Source: Campylobacter concisus (lineage in GTDB: Bacteria; Campylobacterota; Campylobacteria; Campylobacterales; Campylobacteraceae). From it: 64,000 nucleotides of DNA. The notes beneath the pieces were generated by a model. It searched no databases. It was not told where the DNA came from and worked only from the letters and a program-made list of their open reading frames with translations. A program made the position numbers and the translations under genes. This document shows positions 47,172-56,098 of this stretch, piece after piece. Location: assembly GCF_001891085.1 (NCBI RefSeq), contig NZ_JXUP01000006.1, positions 1 through 64,000 of the forward strand, in the 5' to 3' direction. Within the stretch, counting starts at the first letter, position 1. The number at the start of each line of letters is the position of its first letter.

Positions 47172-47654
47172 ATGGGCAGACGCGTACTTTTATTAGTAGT
47201 TGTCCTGCTATTTGTAATATTGGGTTTGGTTGGAATTTCTCTTGTTAAATTTGCAAGTGTAAATTTCAGCCAGATATATGAAGAAAATATCACAAATGAG
47301 CAAACTTTAACCAAAAATACGACCAGCAATACCAACTGGATGAGTGAGCTAGCAACTATTAGAAAAAGAGATTATGTGCTGCCTGTAAATGAAATTTTTA
47401 TAGAATACAACCGACCCAAAATAGAAAAACCAAAGATTACTGCATATGAGCTTTTGATAGATAAAAATGATATCTATTCAATGTTTTGTTTGATGCAGAC
47501 TTTAAGAAAAAGCGAGGTCGATTTTACTGTTGTAAAAGATGGTGCAAAAAGCCAGATATTTTTAAATACTCAAGACTCTAAACTTCTACAAAATATCATT
47601 TTAGAACTAAGAGTTTATGATATCCACTCAAGTGTGAGAGAGGTAAAATTATGA
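47172..47654 (+). CDS. Conserved membrane-anchored protein of unknown function
   Basis: 160 residues. One N-terminal transmembrane helix (about 4-26, LLLVVVLLFVILGLVG) is followed by a polar region predicted to be periplasmic. A small alpha/beta-like domain lies near the C-terminus (YELLIDKNDIYSMFCLMQTL... SSVREVKL). A protein of this kind sits between rpsA and serA in C. jejuni too (recalled synteny). It overlaps serA by four bases. Function unknown. Confidence 0.75.
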   Translation: MGRRVLLLVVVLLFVILGLVGISLVKFASVNFSQIYEENITNEQTLTKNTTSNTNWMSELATIRKRDYVLPVNEIFIEYNRPKIEKPKITAYELLIDKNDIYSMFCLMQTLRKSEVDFTVVKDGAKSQIFLNTQDSKLLQNIILELRVYDIHSSVREVKL

Positions 47655-49228
47655 AAACTATCATTGTTTGCGATGCGATACATTCAGTAGGTTTTGAACT
47701 TTTAAAAAAAGAGCAAGATATAAATGTAATAGACGCAGTTAATACGCCCAAAGATGAACTTTTAAAAATTTTAGGCGAGGCTGATGTTGCTATAACAAGA
47801 AGCTCAACTGAAGTAAACGAGGCCTTTTTAAACGCTGGTAAAAAACTAAAAGCTATTGTTAGAGCTGGTGTTGGTGTAGATAATGTTGATATAGAAGGGT
47901 GCTCAAGGCGTGGCATAATAGCTATGAACGTTCCAACTGCAAACACTATTGCTGCAGTTGAGCTAACAATGGCGCATATGCTAGCTTCAGCTAGATCTCT
48001 TGAATACGCTCATAATGATCTAAAGCTAGATAGAATCTGGAAGCGTGAGAAATGGTATGGGGTTGAGCTTTTTAAGAAAAAGCTTGGTGTGATCGGCTTT
48101 GGCAATATTGGCTCGAGAGTAGCTGTTCGTGCAAAAGCTTTTGGTATGGAGATCATCGCTTATGATCCATATATTGACCCATCTAAAGTTATCGACATGG
48201 GCGGTACTTATACTAAAAATTTTGATGATATTTTAGCATGTGATTTTATCACGATACATACACCAAAGACTAAAGAGACAACTGATATGATCGGCGCCAA
48301 AGAGATCGCAAAAATGAAGGATGGCGTAAGACTTATAAACTGTGCCAGAGGCGGTCTTTATAACGAAGAAGCGCTTTATGAAGGACTAAAAAGTGGCAAG
48401 ATAGCATTTGCCGGTATTGATGTTTTTACAAAAGAGCCAGCAACTGATCATCCACTTCTTGATCTAAATAATGTAAGTGTCACCCCACACCTTGGAGCAA
48501 ATACGCTTGAGTCACAGCGAAATATCGCAGTAGAGGCAGTCGAGCAAGCTATTTTAGCAGCTCGCGGCATAAGCTATCCAAATGCGTTAAATTTACCTAT
48601 AAAAACAGAAGATCTACCGCCATTTGTTGAGCCTTATATCGATCTTACAAGCAAGATGGCATTTCTTGCTGCACAGATAAATAAAAGCGTTATCAAGGCC
48701 ATTCGTATCGAGACTCACGGTCAGATTAGCGAATATGCAAATTCAATGCTAACTTTTGCAATCGTAGGTGCTTTAAAAGAGAGTCTTGGTGAAACGATAA
48801 ATTATGTAAATGCTAAATTTTTATGCGATGAAAAAGGTATAGTGACCGAAACTAGTCTTGGCGGAGATAGTATTTTTAAAAATAAAATTACCGTTCGCTT
48901 AACTACCGAAAATGGCATTGTAACCGTAGGTGGAACGGTATTTGGTGAAAATCAGCAACGCATCGTAACGATAAATGGATTTAAGACCGACTTTAAGCCA
49001 AAAGGTAAGATGATCATCTTTAAAAACCATGATGTGCCAGGCGTTATTGCTCAGATTAGTAAAATTTTAGCTGATGAAAAGATCAATATCGCAGACTTCC
49101 GTCTTGGCAGAGATGATCACAATATGGCACTTGCTGTCATTTTGGTTGATGAACATATAAAAGCAGAAACGTTAGAGAGACTAAACGCACTTGAAGCTTG
49201 CGTTTGGGCTCAATACGCAGTTATATAA
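47651..49228 (+). CDS. serA: D-3-phosphoglycerate dehydrogenase
   Basis: 525 residues, the long type with intervening and C-terminal ACT domains. The NAD motif is GVIGFGNIGSRVAVRAKAFG, and the catalytic residues lie in NCARGGLYNE, with His in TPHLGANT. The C-terminal ACT domain (IIFKNHDVPGVIAQISKILA) suggests serine feedback. First step of serine synthesis. It starts within the preceding gene's stop. Confidence 0.96.
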   Translation: MKTIIVCDAIHSVGFELLKKEQDINVIDAVNTPKDELLKILGEADVAITRSSTEVNEAFLNAGKKLKAIVRAGVGVDNVDIEGCSRRGIIAMNVPTANTIAAVELTMAHMLASARSLEYAHNDLKLDRIWKREKWYGVELFKKKLGVIGFGNIGSRVAVRAKAFGMEIIAYDPYIDPSKVIDMGGTYTKNFDDILACDFITIHTPKTKETTDMIGAKEIAKMKDGVRLINCARGGLYNEEALYEGLKSGKIAFAGIDVFTKEPATDHPLLDLNNVSVTPHLGANTLESQRNIAVEAVEQAILAARGISYPNALNLPIKTEDLPPFVEPYIDLTSKMAFLAAQINKSVIKAIRIETHGQISEYANSMLTFAIVGALKESLGETINYVNAKFLCDEKGIVTETSLGGDSIFKNKITVRLTTENGIVTVGGTVFGENQQRIVTINGFKTDFKPKGKMIIFKNHDVPGVIAQISKILADEKINIADFRLGRDDHNMALAVILVDEHIKAETLERLNALEACVWAQYAVI

Positions 49229-49247
49229 AATTTTGAAAGGATAAAAA

Positions 49248-49814
49248 ATGGCTTCATATTCAATGGGCGATCTAAAAAAGGGACTAAAGATCGAGATCGA
49301 TGGCGTTCCTTATAAAATCGTAGAATATCAACACGTTAAACCGGGCAAAGGTGCAGCTTTTGTTCGTGCGAAAATCAAATCTTTTATCGACGGAAAAGTG
49401 CTTGAAAAGACTTTTCACGCAGGCGATAAATGCGAGCAACCACATCTTGAAGAAAAAGAGATGCAGTATCTTTATGATGATGGTGAGTATTGCCAGTTTA
49501 TGGATACTGTTACTTATGAACAAGTTGCTATTAGCGATGAGGATGTGGGTGATGTTAAAAAATGGATGATCGATGGCATGATGGTTGAAATTTTATTTCA
49601 CAATGGCAATGCGATCGGCGTTGAAGTGCCACAAGTAGTTGAGCTAAAGATAGTTGAGACTCCACCAAATTTCAAGGGCGACACACAAGGCGGTAAAAAG
49701 CCAGCTACTCTTGAGAGTGGTGCGGTAGTTCAGATACCATTTCACGTACTTGAGGGCGAGGTTATCCGTGTGGATACTGTTCGCGGCGAGTATATCGAGC
49801 GTGCAAATAAATAA
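49248..49814 (+). CDS. efp: Translation elongation factor P
   Basis: 188 residues. The N-terminal KOW-like domain carries the tip [12 protein letters not shown] (Lys34-type modification position: [10 protein letters not shown]), followed by two OB domains with VRGEYIERA at the end. EF-P relieves stalling at polyproline. It lies 19 bases after serA with AAAGGATAAAA upstream. Confidence 0.97.
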   Translation: MASYSMGDLKKGLKIEIDGVPYKIVEYQHVKPGKGAAFVRAKIKSFIDGKVLEKTFHAGDKCEQPHLEEKEMQYLYDDGEYCQFMDTVTYEQVAISDEDVGDVKKWMIDGMMVEILFHNGNAIGVEVPQVVELKIVETPPNFKGDTQGGKKPATLESGAVVQIPFHVLEGEVIRVDTVRGEYIERANK

Positions 49815-49830
49815 AGCAGCTTAATCTTTC

Positions 49831-49852
49831 TTACTAAATTTACGTTTAGTAA
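49831..49852 (+). terminator. Candidate efp terminator hairpin
   Basis: TTACTAAA/TTTAGTAA with a six-base loop, 16 bases after the efp stop. The stem is AT-rich and no long U-run follows, so termination may be inefficient. Confidence 0.45.
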
Positions 49853-50127
49853 TCCTAATGCTTAGCTAAAGTCACTATTTAAAAAGTATTGGCTTTAGCA
49901 AAAAACTTCATTTCTACATTGTAAAATTTCAAACAGTGTTAGCTTAGAATACACAAAATTTTTATATTTTATAAAAATCCAAATATAGTCAAACATCGGC
50001 TCGTAAAATCTTTAAAAATCAAAAAATATATAAAAAAATGAAAATTCTTAGCGAGATAAGTAAATGTTTTAACTATAAAATTTTTATATTAGGATAGTAG
50101 AACCGTAAGTCAAAAACAGTGGAAAAA
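49853..50127. other. Intergenic spacer between efp and the SelW gene, no gene seen
   Basis: About 275 bases of AT-rich DNA. It includes an inverted repeat GCTAAAG (49865-49871)/CTTTAGC (49893-49899). I found no ORF with coding character. Both flanking genes end towards it, so no promoter is expected. Confidence 0.45.
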
Positions 50128-50147
50128 CGAGACGGTTTCCCGTCTCG
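50128..50147 (-). terminator. Terminator of the SelW gene
   Basis: CGAGACGG/CCGTCTCG with a four-base loop, then TTTTT on the minus strand. A textbook rho-independent terminator ten bases after the selenoprotein stop codon. Confidence 0.92.
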
Positions 50148-50157
50148 GTAGCTAGCA

Positions 50158-50415
50158 TTAAGCCGACTTTTCTTTGAGATATTTGTTTATAAGAGTTGTG
50201 ATCTCTTCACCGTGAGGAAATCTCGCTTCATCATTTCCGATGCGATCTTTCTTAGAAAATATAACATCTCCATTAACCTCGACGATGAAATTTCCACCAT
50301 CACCTATAACCTTTTCGACTCTTGCATCACTAAAGTTCGCTTTTATTTCATCTTCTACACGAGAAGCTACCGGACGATAGTTTCAAGAGTTGCAGTAAAT
50401 AATTTTTACTTGCAT
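50158..50415 (-). CDS. SelW-like selenoprotein with in-frame UGA (selenocysteine)
   Basis: An 85-residue frame on the minus strand starts ATG 50415, after AAAGGA at seven-base spacing, and ends TAA 50158-50160. Codon 11 is TGA (50383-50385), giving MQVKIIYCNSU, a CxxU redox motif (C8, U11) at the position of CxxC/CxxU in the SelW/Rdx thioredoxin-like family. The remainder (YRPVASRVEDEIKANF, VEVNGDVIFSK, RFPHGEEITTLI) fits the fold well. Just after the UGA a perfect stem-loop (CTTCT/AGAAG, loop CGTGT, 50352-50366) lies at a spacing suited to a bacterial SECIS element. A clean terminator follows. Bacterial SelW-like proteins are thought to act in redox defence; the partner is unknown. It needs SelA, SelB, SelC and SelD encoded elsewhere. 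Confidence 0.85.
50352..50366 (-). promoter_or_regulatory. Candidate bacterial SECIS element
   Basis: Five-base perfect stem CTTCT/AGAAG with loop CGTGT, beginning 16 bases after the UGA in the SelW frame. The loop has a G in its second position and lies 21 bases after the UGA, within the range reported for bacterial SECIS. Fold energy has not been computed. Confidence 0.6.
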
Positions 50416-50499
50416 GCTCTGTCCTTTCTTGTGAAATAAGCCAATATTATATAAAATTTTACTTAACAAATAAAACATATTATTGTAAAGGATAAATTT

Positions 50500-51051
50500 A
50501 TGAAAAAAGTTGCTGTGATTTTAGCTGATGGATTTGAGGAGATAGAAGCACTAACTTCTGTTGATGTTTTACGTAGAGCTGGAGCGATAGCTTCTATTGT
50601 TGGGCTAAATGACGTAAACATCAAAGGATGTCACAATATAAGTGTAAAGGCTGATGTGACACTTCGCGAGATGAAGGAGCTAGACTACGATGCGATCGTC
50701 CTTCCTGGGGGACTTCCAGGAGCTAGCAATCTAGCAAACGATACAAGGCTCAAAGCAGTTTTGCAAAATTTTGATAAAAGCAATAAGCTTATTTGTGCCA
50801 TTTGTGCTGCTCCTATGGTGCTTGAGAGCGCTGGTGTACTAAAAGATCATTTTGTTTGTTATCCAGGATTTGAAGAAAATGTAAGAAGTGATAAAAGGGG
50901 CTACGTGAGCGATAAAAACATGCTAAAAGATCAAAACATCATCACAGCAAAGGGTCCAGCTTTATCAATGGAATTTGCACTTTTTATAGTTAAAAATTTA
51001 CTTGGCGATGAAGCGTATCTTAAAGTAAAGAATGATTTACTTTATAAATAG
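50500..51051 (+). CDS. DJ-1/PfpI family protein (ThiJ/YajL-like)
   Basis: 183 residues. The nucleophilic elbow is ICAICAAPMVL, with Cys near residue 105, and the N-terminal EEIEALTSVDVLRRAG is family-typical. It lacks a signal peptide. The family includes YajL and DJ-1, redox-linked proteins with glyoxalase or chaperone activity, and the exact role is unsettled. It is divergent from the SelW gene, 84 bases apart, so the two may share stress-related control. Confidence 0.9.
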   Translation: MKKVAVILADGFEEIEALTSVDVLRRAGAIASIVGLNDVNIKGCHNISVKADVTLREMKELDYDAIVLPGGLPGASNLANDTRLKAVLQNFDKSNKLICAICAAPMVLESAGVLKDHFVCYPGFEENVRSDKRGYVSDKNMLKDQNIITAKGPALSMEFALFIVKNLLGDEAYLKVKNDLLYK

Positions 51052-51237
51052 CTTATAAAGATAAAATAATTTTTTATTTAATTATTCTTTTTAAACTTAA
51101 GATTATATTTTGTTTAGTGATAGTTATAAAAGTTCTATATATACGAGCTTGTAGCTTTTAAGAATATTTTTCAAAAAAATATAATAAATTTTTGATTTTT
51201 TACATCTTTTTGACGAAAATTAGCTATTATCACATTA

Positions 51238-51260
51238 ACCGAATAAATCGGTAATTTTTT
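51238..51260 (+). terminator. Intrinsic-terminator-like hairpin in the leader of the RRM gene
   Basis: ACCGA/TCGGT around a five-base loop, followed by AATTTTTT, ends only 15 bases before the RRM start codon at 51275. A terminator this close upstream of a start suggests leader attenuation or autoregulation, or the end of a short leader RNA. Upstream DNA has no other gene for it to terminate except the DJ-1 gene, 187 bases away. Confidence 0.6.
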
Positions 51261-51274
51261 TAAGGAACACTCCT

Positions 51275-51520
51275 GTGAATATTTATGTAGGAAATTTGTC
51301 GTATAGGACGACAGAGGCAGAATTAAAGGAAGCCTTTGCACAATTTGGTGAAGTAAGGCGAGCAAAAATAGTAAAAGATAGAGAAACTGATCGCTCAAAG
51401 GGCTTTGGCTTTGTTGAAATGGACGATGCAAATGAGGGACAAAAGGCTATAGACGCGCTAAATGAAAAAGAACTAGGCGGACGTACTTTAAGGGTAAATG
51501 AGGCTAGACCAAAAGATTAA
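51275..51520 (+). CDS. RRM-domain RNA-binding protein
   Basis: 81 residues, a single RNA recognition motif. RNP2 is IYVGNL (near residue 3-8) and RNP1 is KGFGFVEM (near 42-49), both with the aromatic residues needed for RNA contact. It starts at GTG with AAGGA eight bases upstream. Similar small RRM proteins occur in H. pylori and cyanobacteria. A terminator-like hairpin lies in the leader. It overlaps gluQ by 23 bases. Target RNAs unknown. Confidence 0.93.
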   Translation: MNIYVGNLSYRTTEAELKEAFAQFGEVRRAKIVKDRETDRSKGFGFVEMDDANEGQKAIDALNEKELGGRTLRVNEARPKD

Positions 51521-52394
51521 TGACTATTTGCCACCAAATGGTGGCATAGCGTCCCGCATAGCTCCTACCCCTAGTGGGTTTTTGCATGCTGGCAATGCTT
51601 ATAACTTCATCCTAACTTATCTTTTGATACGTTCGGCAAGTGGCGTTTTGCACTTACGTATCGATGATTATGATCTTAGTAGATACCGGCAAGAATTTGT
51701 TCAAAATATCTTTGATGTTTTAGATTTTTTGGAAATTGATTACGACAAAGGTCCAATTAATGTAAGTGACTTTGAACGTAATTTTAGCTTTAAAGTAAGA
51801 GCTAAAAGATACGAAGACGTACTTGAAAAACTAGATGAAATTTATATCTGCGAATGTTCTAGAACTACAAAGAATGCCTATGAAAATGGCATTTACACTA
51901 AAATTTGTAAAAATAAAAATCTAAAATTTATAAAAGACAAGACCGCCATTAGACTAAGCGTTGATGAGGGTGATCCTCTTGGTAAGCTTGTGGCAGAGCA
52001 AATGGGCGATTTTGTGATTTACAAAAAAGATTTTACTCCGGCTTACAACTTTGCAAGTATGATAGATGATGAAGATATGGGCATAAATTTGGTTATTAGA
52101 GGGGAAGACCTGATACCTTGCACGCTAGCTCAAAGATACCTTGCAAAAAGGCTAAATTTTAACTTTTATAATGCTAATTTTATTCATCATAAGCTACTTT
52201 TAAAAGATGGCAAAAAGCTCTCAAAAAGCTCAAAATCACCACCAATTAATCTAAAAGATAGCCCGCAAATTTATTATAAAATTTTAGCAAATGATCTTGG
52301 TTTAGATATAAAATCAGCAGACAAAATCCAAAATCTACTTTACGAGTTTAAGCTAAAAAATATAGCCAAAAAATTTTTGCAAAGTATGAGCTAA
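51498..52394 (+). CDS. gluQ: Glutamyl-Q tRNA(Asp) synthetase
   Basis: 298 residues, a truncated class I glutamyl synthetase lacking the anticodon-binding domain. The HIGH-like motif is APTPSGFLHAGN, the KMSKS-like motif is KKLSKSSKS. A zinc site C-x-C-x12-Y-x3-C (near residue 115-135) closely matches GluQ. It attaches glutamate to queuosine of tRNA-Asp. It starts within the RRM gene, in another frame; the in-phase ATG at 51498 is supported by AAGGG. A shortened GltX is the alternative. Confidence 0.88.
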   Translation: MRLDQKINDYLPPNGGIASRIAPTPSGFLHAGNAYNFILTYLLIRSASGVLHLRIDDYDLSRYRQEFVQNIFDVLDFLEIDYDKGPINVSDFERNFSFKVRAKRYEDVLEKLDEIYICECSRTTKNAYENGIYTKICKNKNLKFIKDKTAIRLSVDEGDPLGKLVAEQMGDFVIYKKDFTPAYNFASMIDDEDMGINLVIRGEDLIPCTLAQRYLAKRLNFNFYNANFIHHKLLLKDGKKLSKSSKSPPINLKDSPQIYYKILANDLGLDIKSADKIQNLLYEFKLKNIAKKFLQSMS

Positions 52395-52442
52395 ATTTAT
52401 ACTATATATGCAGTTTATCCCCGCCTTAATATTTTGCTTTGA

Positions 52443-53306
52443 TTATTTGAGCTTTGTCTCAAAAAATGCACTAAAAAGCGAGTTTATGCCTTGCTTTGTA
52501 AATTTCTCCATTATCTTTTCAAATTGTGGTTTTTCTTGCCAAACTGGCTCATCTACGAGGCTCATTTTTGCTAGCTCATTTTGAGCGTCTATGTAACTAC
52601 CAAGGCTATCAATTAACCCTATTTTTAGGGCATTGTGCGCCAAAAAGACCCTTGCGTTTGCCCACTCGTCTTTTTTCTTGATATCTAAATTTCTAGCCTC
52701 CGCCACGTCACTTACAAAGAGCATATAAGCGTCATTTACGAGCCCTTGTAAGCTCTCACGCTCTTGCTTGCTCCAGCTTCTCATAAAGGTACCAGCCTCT
52801 TTAAACTCGCCAGCCTTCACTACTTGCTCACTCACGCCTAAAGTTTTGGCTAAATTTTCGATGTTTGCCCCTTGCATGATGACGCCTATCGAGCCGATGA
52901 AAGCACCTGGGTTTGCTATGATAGTATCAGCATTTACGCCAGCGTAGTAGCTGCCACTTGCCATGTTGCCAGCTGCGTATACGAGTACTTTTTTGCTCTC
53001 TTTTAGTCGCTTGACCGCCATGGCGAGCTCCACGCTAGGACTTAGCGCGCCGCCTGGGCTGTCGATGTAGAGTAGCACGCCTTTGATGTTACTATCAAGC
53101 CTTGCTTTTTCGAGCGCTTCTAAAATTTCGCTTGTGTCCATTATCGTGTCGGTGATGTCTATGCGGGCTAAATTTGGCTCTTTCATCTTGCTATCTGGCG
53201 CGAAAATAAAAAATAAGAACAGCAAAAATATGAGCGCCTTAAAGTAGTTATTGATAAATTTAAAAATTCCCAAGAATCCTTTAAAAATAAGCCTTAAAAT
53301 TTGCAA
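52443..53306 (-). CDS. sppA: Signal peptide peptidase SppA, short form
   Basis: 287 residues, the short one-domain form. One N-terminal hydrophobic segment (about 22-40) anchors it. The serine is in GNMASGSYYAG and the lysine is near KAGEFKEAGTF, forming the Ser/Lys dyad. GSIGVIMQG is also typical. SppA clears signal peptides in the membrane. Its start overlaps the upstream amidohydrolase stop by 13 bases. Confidence 0.92.
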   Translation of the reverse strand: MQILRLIFKGFLGIFKFINNYFKALIFLLFLFFIFAPDSKMKEPNLARIDITDTIMDTSEILEALEKARLDSNIKGVLLYIDSPGGALSPSVELAMAVKRLKESKKVLVYAAGNMASGSYYAGVNADTIIANPGAFIGSIGVIMQGANIENLAKTLGVSEQVVKAGEFKEAGTFMRSWSKQERESLQGLVNDAYMLFVSDVAEARNLDIKKKDEWANARVFLAHNALKIGLIDSLGSYIDAQNELAKMSLVDEPVWQEKPQFEKIMEKFTKQGINSLFSAFFETKLK

Positions 53307-54511
53307 ATTTTGCCTCCGATATATAGTTTTTTGGCTTCATTTGTGTGAAGTATGAGCTGCAAAATTAGCTCGCTGTCATCGCACTCTAGGTCGCTATAGA
53401 CGGCAAGATCAGCCGCGCGTCCTGCCTTTATCTCACCGTTATTTGTCCTAAGTGCCTTTGCACCTCCGTGCGTTGCAGCGACAAAAAGCCTAGTGGCAAG
53501 CTCGTTTAGATCAAGGCTAGCGTGGGTAAATAGGGCAGCTCTTAGTTCATGCCAAAAATTTAGGCTGATATTTGAGCTAAGGCCGTCTGTGCCGATGTTT
53601 AGACTGACGTTGTTTTTGAAAATTTCTTTTAAATTTAGCGCCTTTTTGCCAAGTAGCCTATTTGAAACGGCGCAGTGTGTCACGCTGTGGTGAGGCTTAA
53701 ATTTAGCAAAATCACTCACATAAACGCAGTGCGTAAATAGAGTATTTATCTCACGAAACATCGCAAAGTAGCCCTGCGCATCATACATCGGCTTTGGATC
53801 TTGGCTAAATCTTAAAAGATGCTTTTTAAAGCCACCGCTGCCGTGCTCTAGCCACTGCTTTTCAGCCTTGCTCTCTAAAAAGTGCGTGCTTACAAGAAGA
53901 TCATCTTTTTTAGCTATCTCAAGGGCGGCTTTGGCGAGCTTTGGATGCACGGAGTAGGGCGAGTGCAGCGAGATGGCTGGGGTGAAATTTTGGCTTTTAT
54001 AGCCCTTTGTTTTTTCAAATTTAGCTAAGAAATTTTGCAAATTTTGCTGAGCCATCTGCTCATTTGAGCCTAAAATTTCACTAAAAAGTACGACTTTTAG
54101 AGGGCTAGCGGCTAAAATTTCAAGCTCAGAGCCAAAGCTAGAGATCTCGCCAATGGTGCAAATTCCGCTTTTTAGCATCGAATTTATAGCTTCATTCATC
54201 GCCTTTTTAGCATCCATCCTAGCTAGCTCGCTCCCTTTATCGATGATGGAGCCAAGCCATTTTATGAAGTCGCCGTATTTTAGGGTACTGACGTTTGAAC
54301 TAAATTCCAAATGAACGTGTGTATTTACAAAGGCTGGGGCAACCACGCTATCACTAAAGTCGCAAATTTTAGCCTCTTTAAATTTTTCAACCGCTGCTTT
54401 TTCGCTTAAAATTTCTAAAATTTTATCATCATCAATAACGACACAAGAATTTCTTAAAATTTTTGGATTTTCTCCGCCAGTGATGATCTTTTTTGCTTTT
54501 AAAATTTCCAC
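53294..54511 (-). CDS. Amidohydrolase, possibly aminodeoxyfutalosine deaminase (menaquinone)
   Basis: 405 residues of the metal-dependent amidohydrolase superfamily, cytosine/adenosine deaminase-like. Metal ligands are visible: NTHVHLEFS (HxH), THFLES, FTHCVYVSD and NIGTDGLSSN (Asp). Epsilonproteobacterial homologues of this type have been reported to deaminate 6-aminodeoxyfutalosine in the futalosine route to menaquinone (from memory of work on Nitratiruptor). This is therefore a reasonable but unproven role. Coupled to sppA by overlap, divergent from aroQ. Confidence 0.8.
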   Translation of the reverse strand: MEILKAKKIITGGENPKILRNSCVVIDDDKILEILSEKAAVEKFKEAKICDFSDSVVAPAFVNTHVHLEFSSNVSTLKYGDFIKWLGSIIDKGSELARMDAKKAMNEAINSMLKSGICTIGEISSFGSELEILAASPLKVVLFSEILGSNEQMAQQNLQNFLAKFEKTKGYKSQNFTPAISLHSPYSVHPKLAKAALEIAKKDDLLVSTHFLESKAEKQWLEHGSGGFKKHLLRFSQDPKPMYDAQGYFAMFREINTLFTHCVYVSDFAKFKPHHSVTHCAVSNRLLGKKALNLKEIFKNNVSLNIGTDGLSSNISLNFWHELRAALFTHASLDLNELATRLFVAATHGGAKALRTNNGEIKAGRAADLAVYSDLECDDSELILQLILHTNEAKKLYIGGKICKF

Positions 54512-54562
54512 ATTTGAGCCTTAAATTTTTGTTATTGTAGCGAAAATTTAGGAACGAAAATG

Positions 54563-54568
54563 TATAAT
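54563..54568 (+). promoter_or_regulatory. Candidate -10 box for the aroQ-flagellar operon
   Basis: TATAAT preceded by TG, 28 bases before the aroQ ATG, in an 85-bp divergent region with the amidohydrolase gene. No clear -35. If correct, it would drive a long operon continuing towards flhF. Confidence 0.5.
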
Positions 54569-54596
54569 TTGGGCTATTTAATCAAAAAGGAGTGAC

Positions 54597-55076
54597 ATGG
54601 ATAAGAAGCTAAAAATAATGGTTATCCAAGGCCCAAATATCAACATGCTTGGCGCTAGAGAGCCAGGAATTTACGGCGTTATGAAGATGGAGGATATCCA
54701 CTCTCAAATGAAGATCGTTGCCGATCAAAATGACGTTGAGATCGAGTTTTTTCAAAGCAACCTTGAGGGCGAGCTAGTCGATAAGATCCAAGAGTGCTTG
54801 GGCGATGCTGATGGCATCATCATAAACCCAGCTGCTTACACTCACACATCTATCGCTATCCGTGATGCGCTAAGTGCGGTTGCACTGCCAGTTATCGAGG
54901 TGCATATCAGCAATGTTTATAGAAGAGAAGAGTTCCGCCACAAAAGCCTAATTGCACCAGTTGCAGCAGGCCAGATCGTGGGCTTTGGACCAGTTGGCTA
55001 TCATTTGGCGATGATAGGCATGCTTCAAATTTTTGAGCAAATCAAAGCAGTAAGAGCAAATCAAAAATCACAATGA
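54597..55076 (+). CDS. aroQ: 3-dehydroquinate dehydratase, type II
   Basis: 159 residues, type II fold. Catalytic Tyr is in the REPGIYG loop, with conserved [17 protein letters not shown] and [17 protein letters not shown]. It makes 3-dehydroshikimate in the shikimate pathway. AAGGAG precedes the ATG. It overlaps the M24 peptidase gene by four bases. Confidence 0.97.
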   Translation: MDKKLKIMVIQGPNINMLGAREPGIYGVMKMEDIHSQMKIVADQNDVEIEFFQSNLEGELVDKIQECLGDADGIIINPAAYTHTSIAIRDALSAVALPVIEVHISNVYRREEFRHKSLIAPVAAGQIVGFGPVGYHLAMIGMLQIFEQIKAVRANQKSQ

Positions 55077-56098
55077 ATTTCATCTTAAAGGACGAAAACG
55101 CCGTATTTTACGAGTGTGGCTACAGCTGCGACAATGAGTTTTTGCTATGCCTTGATGGCGTGAAATACTTTTTCACGGATGCGAGGTATTATTTCGAGGC
55201 AAAAAGCTACGTAAATGCAGGCGTAGTCGTTCTTTTAGCGCAGAGAAATTTAATAAGCGAGGTTAGGGCATTTTTAAGAAAGATGAAGCCAAATAGCCTT
55301 GTTTTTAACCCTGATGAGCTAAGCTTAAGTGAATTTAACGCACTTAGCAAAGGCTTTAAGATAAATTTCAAACCAAAGGCAAATTTCTCTAGGCTAAAGA
55401 GAATTTGCAAGAGTGAAGATGAGATAAAAATTTTAAAAAAAGCTAGTGAATTTGGGGCGAAATGTTTTGATGAATTTGCTAAATTTGTGCGTGAAAATGG
55501 CGAAGGAATGAGTGAAAAAGAGCTTCATTTTAACGCCTCGCTCATTTTTAGGCAAAAAAACGAGTTAGGTCTTAGCTTTGATCCGATCGTGGCGATAAAC
55601 GAAAACGCCGCAAAGGCACATGCGCTGCCTGGTGATAAAATTTTAAAAAAGGGCGATTTATTGCTACTTGATGCTGGAGTTAAATTTAAGCGTTACTGCT
55701 CTGATCGCACCAGAACTGCTTGCTTTGATGAAAATTTTAACTTCTCAAAGGAGCAAAAATTTAAAAACGCAAAGATGCAAGAGATTTATGAGATCGTAAA
55801 AGAGGCTCAGGCTGCTGCGATAAAGGTCGCAAGAGCTGGCGTTATGGCGTGCGAGATAGACCTTGCAGCAAGGAACGTGATAGCAAAGGCTGGATATGAA
55901 AAAGCCTTTTTTCACTCGACAGGGCACGGCGTAGGTGTCGATATACACGAGCTTCCAGTCATCTCAGCAAGGAGCGAAACACTCATAAAAGAGGGTATGG
56001 TCTTTAGCGTGGAGCCTGGAATTTATCTAGAAAATGAATTTGGCGTGCGCATCGAGGACGTGGTTGTTGCAAGAGAAGGCGGATGCGAAATTTTATGA
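55073..56098 (+). CDS. M24-family Xaa-Pro peptidase
   Basis: 341 residues. The C-terminal pita-bread domain has the five dinuclear metal ligands: Asp in [11 protein letters not shown] and CSDRTRT, His in [14 protein letters not shown], Glu in [11 protein letters not shown] and RIEDVV. The N-terminal domain is a creatinase-like lobe. It removes the N-terminal residue from Xaa-Pro peptides (PepP/PepQ type). It overlaps aroQ upstream and folK downstream (ATGA). Confidence 0.9.
   Translation: MNFILKDENAVFYECGYSCDNEFLLCLDGVKYFFTDARYYFEAKSYVNAGVVVLLAQRNLISEVRAFLRKMKPNSLVFNPDELSLSEFNALSKGFKINFKPKANFSRLKRICKSEDEIKILKKASEFGAKCFDEFAKFVRENGEGMSEKELHFNASLIFRQKNELGLSFDPIVAINENAAKAHALPGDKILKKGDLLLLDAGVKFKRYCSDRTRTACFDENFNFSKEQKFKNAKMQEIYEIVKEAQAAAIKVARAGVMACEIDLAARNVIAKAGYEKAFFHSTGHGVGVDIHELPVISARSETLIKEGMVFSVEPGIYLENEFGVRIEDVVVAREGGCEIL

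Noticed and set aside
49865..49899. Inverted repeat GCTAAAG/CTTTAGC after efp as a second terminator
   Set aside because: The 21-base loop and absence of a T-run make a termination role unlikely; kept only as a note in the spacer entry.
50212..50439. A 75-codon plus-strand ORF over the SelW gene
   Set aside because: It is antisense to the selenoprotein frame, has no family features, and its composition (Phe/Tyr/Ser-rich) is typical of shadow ORFs.
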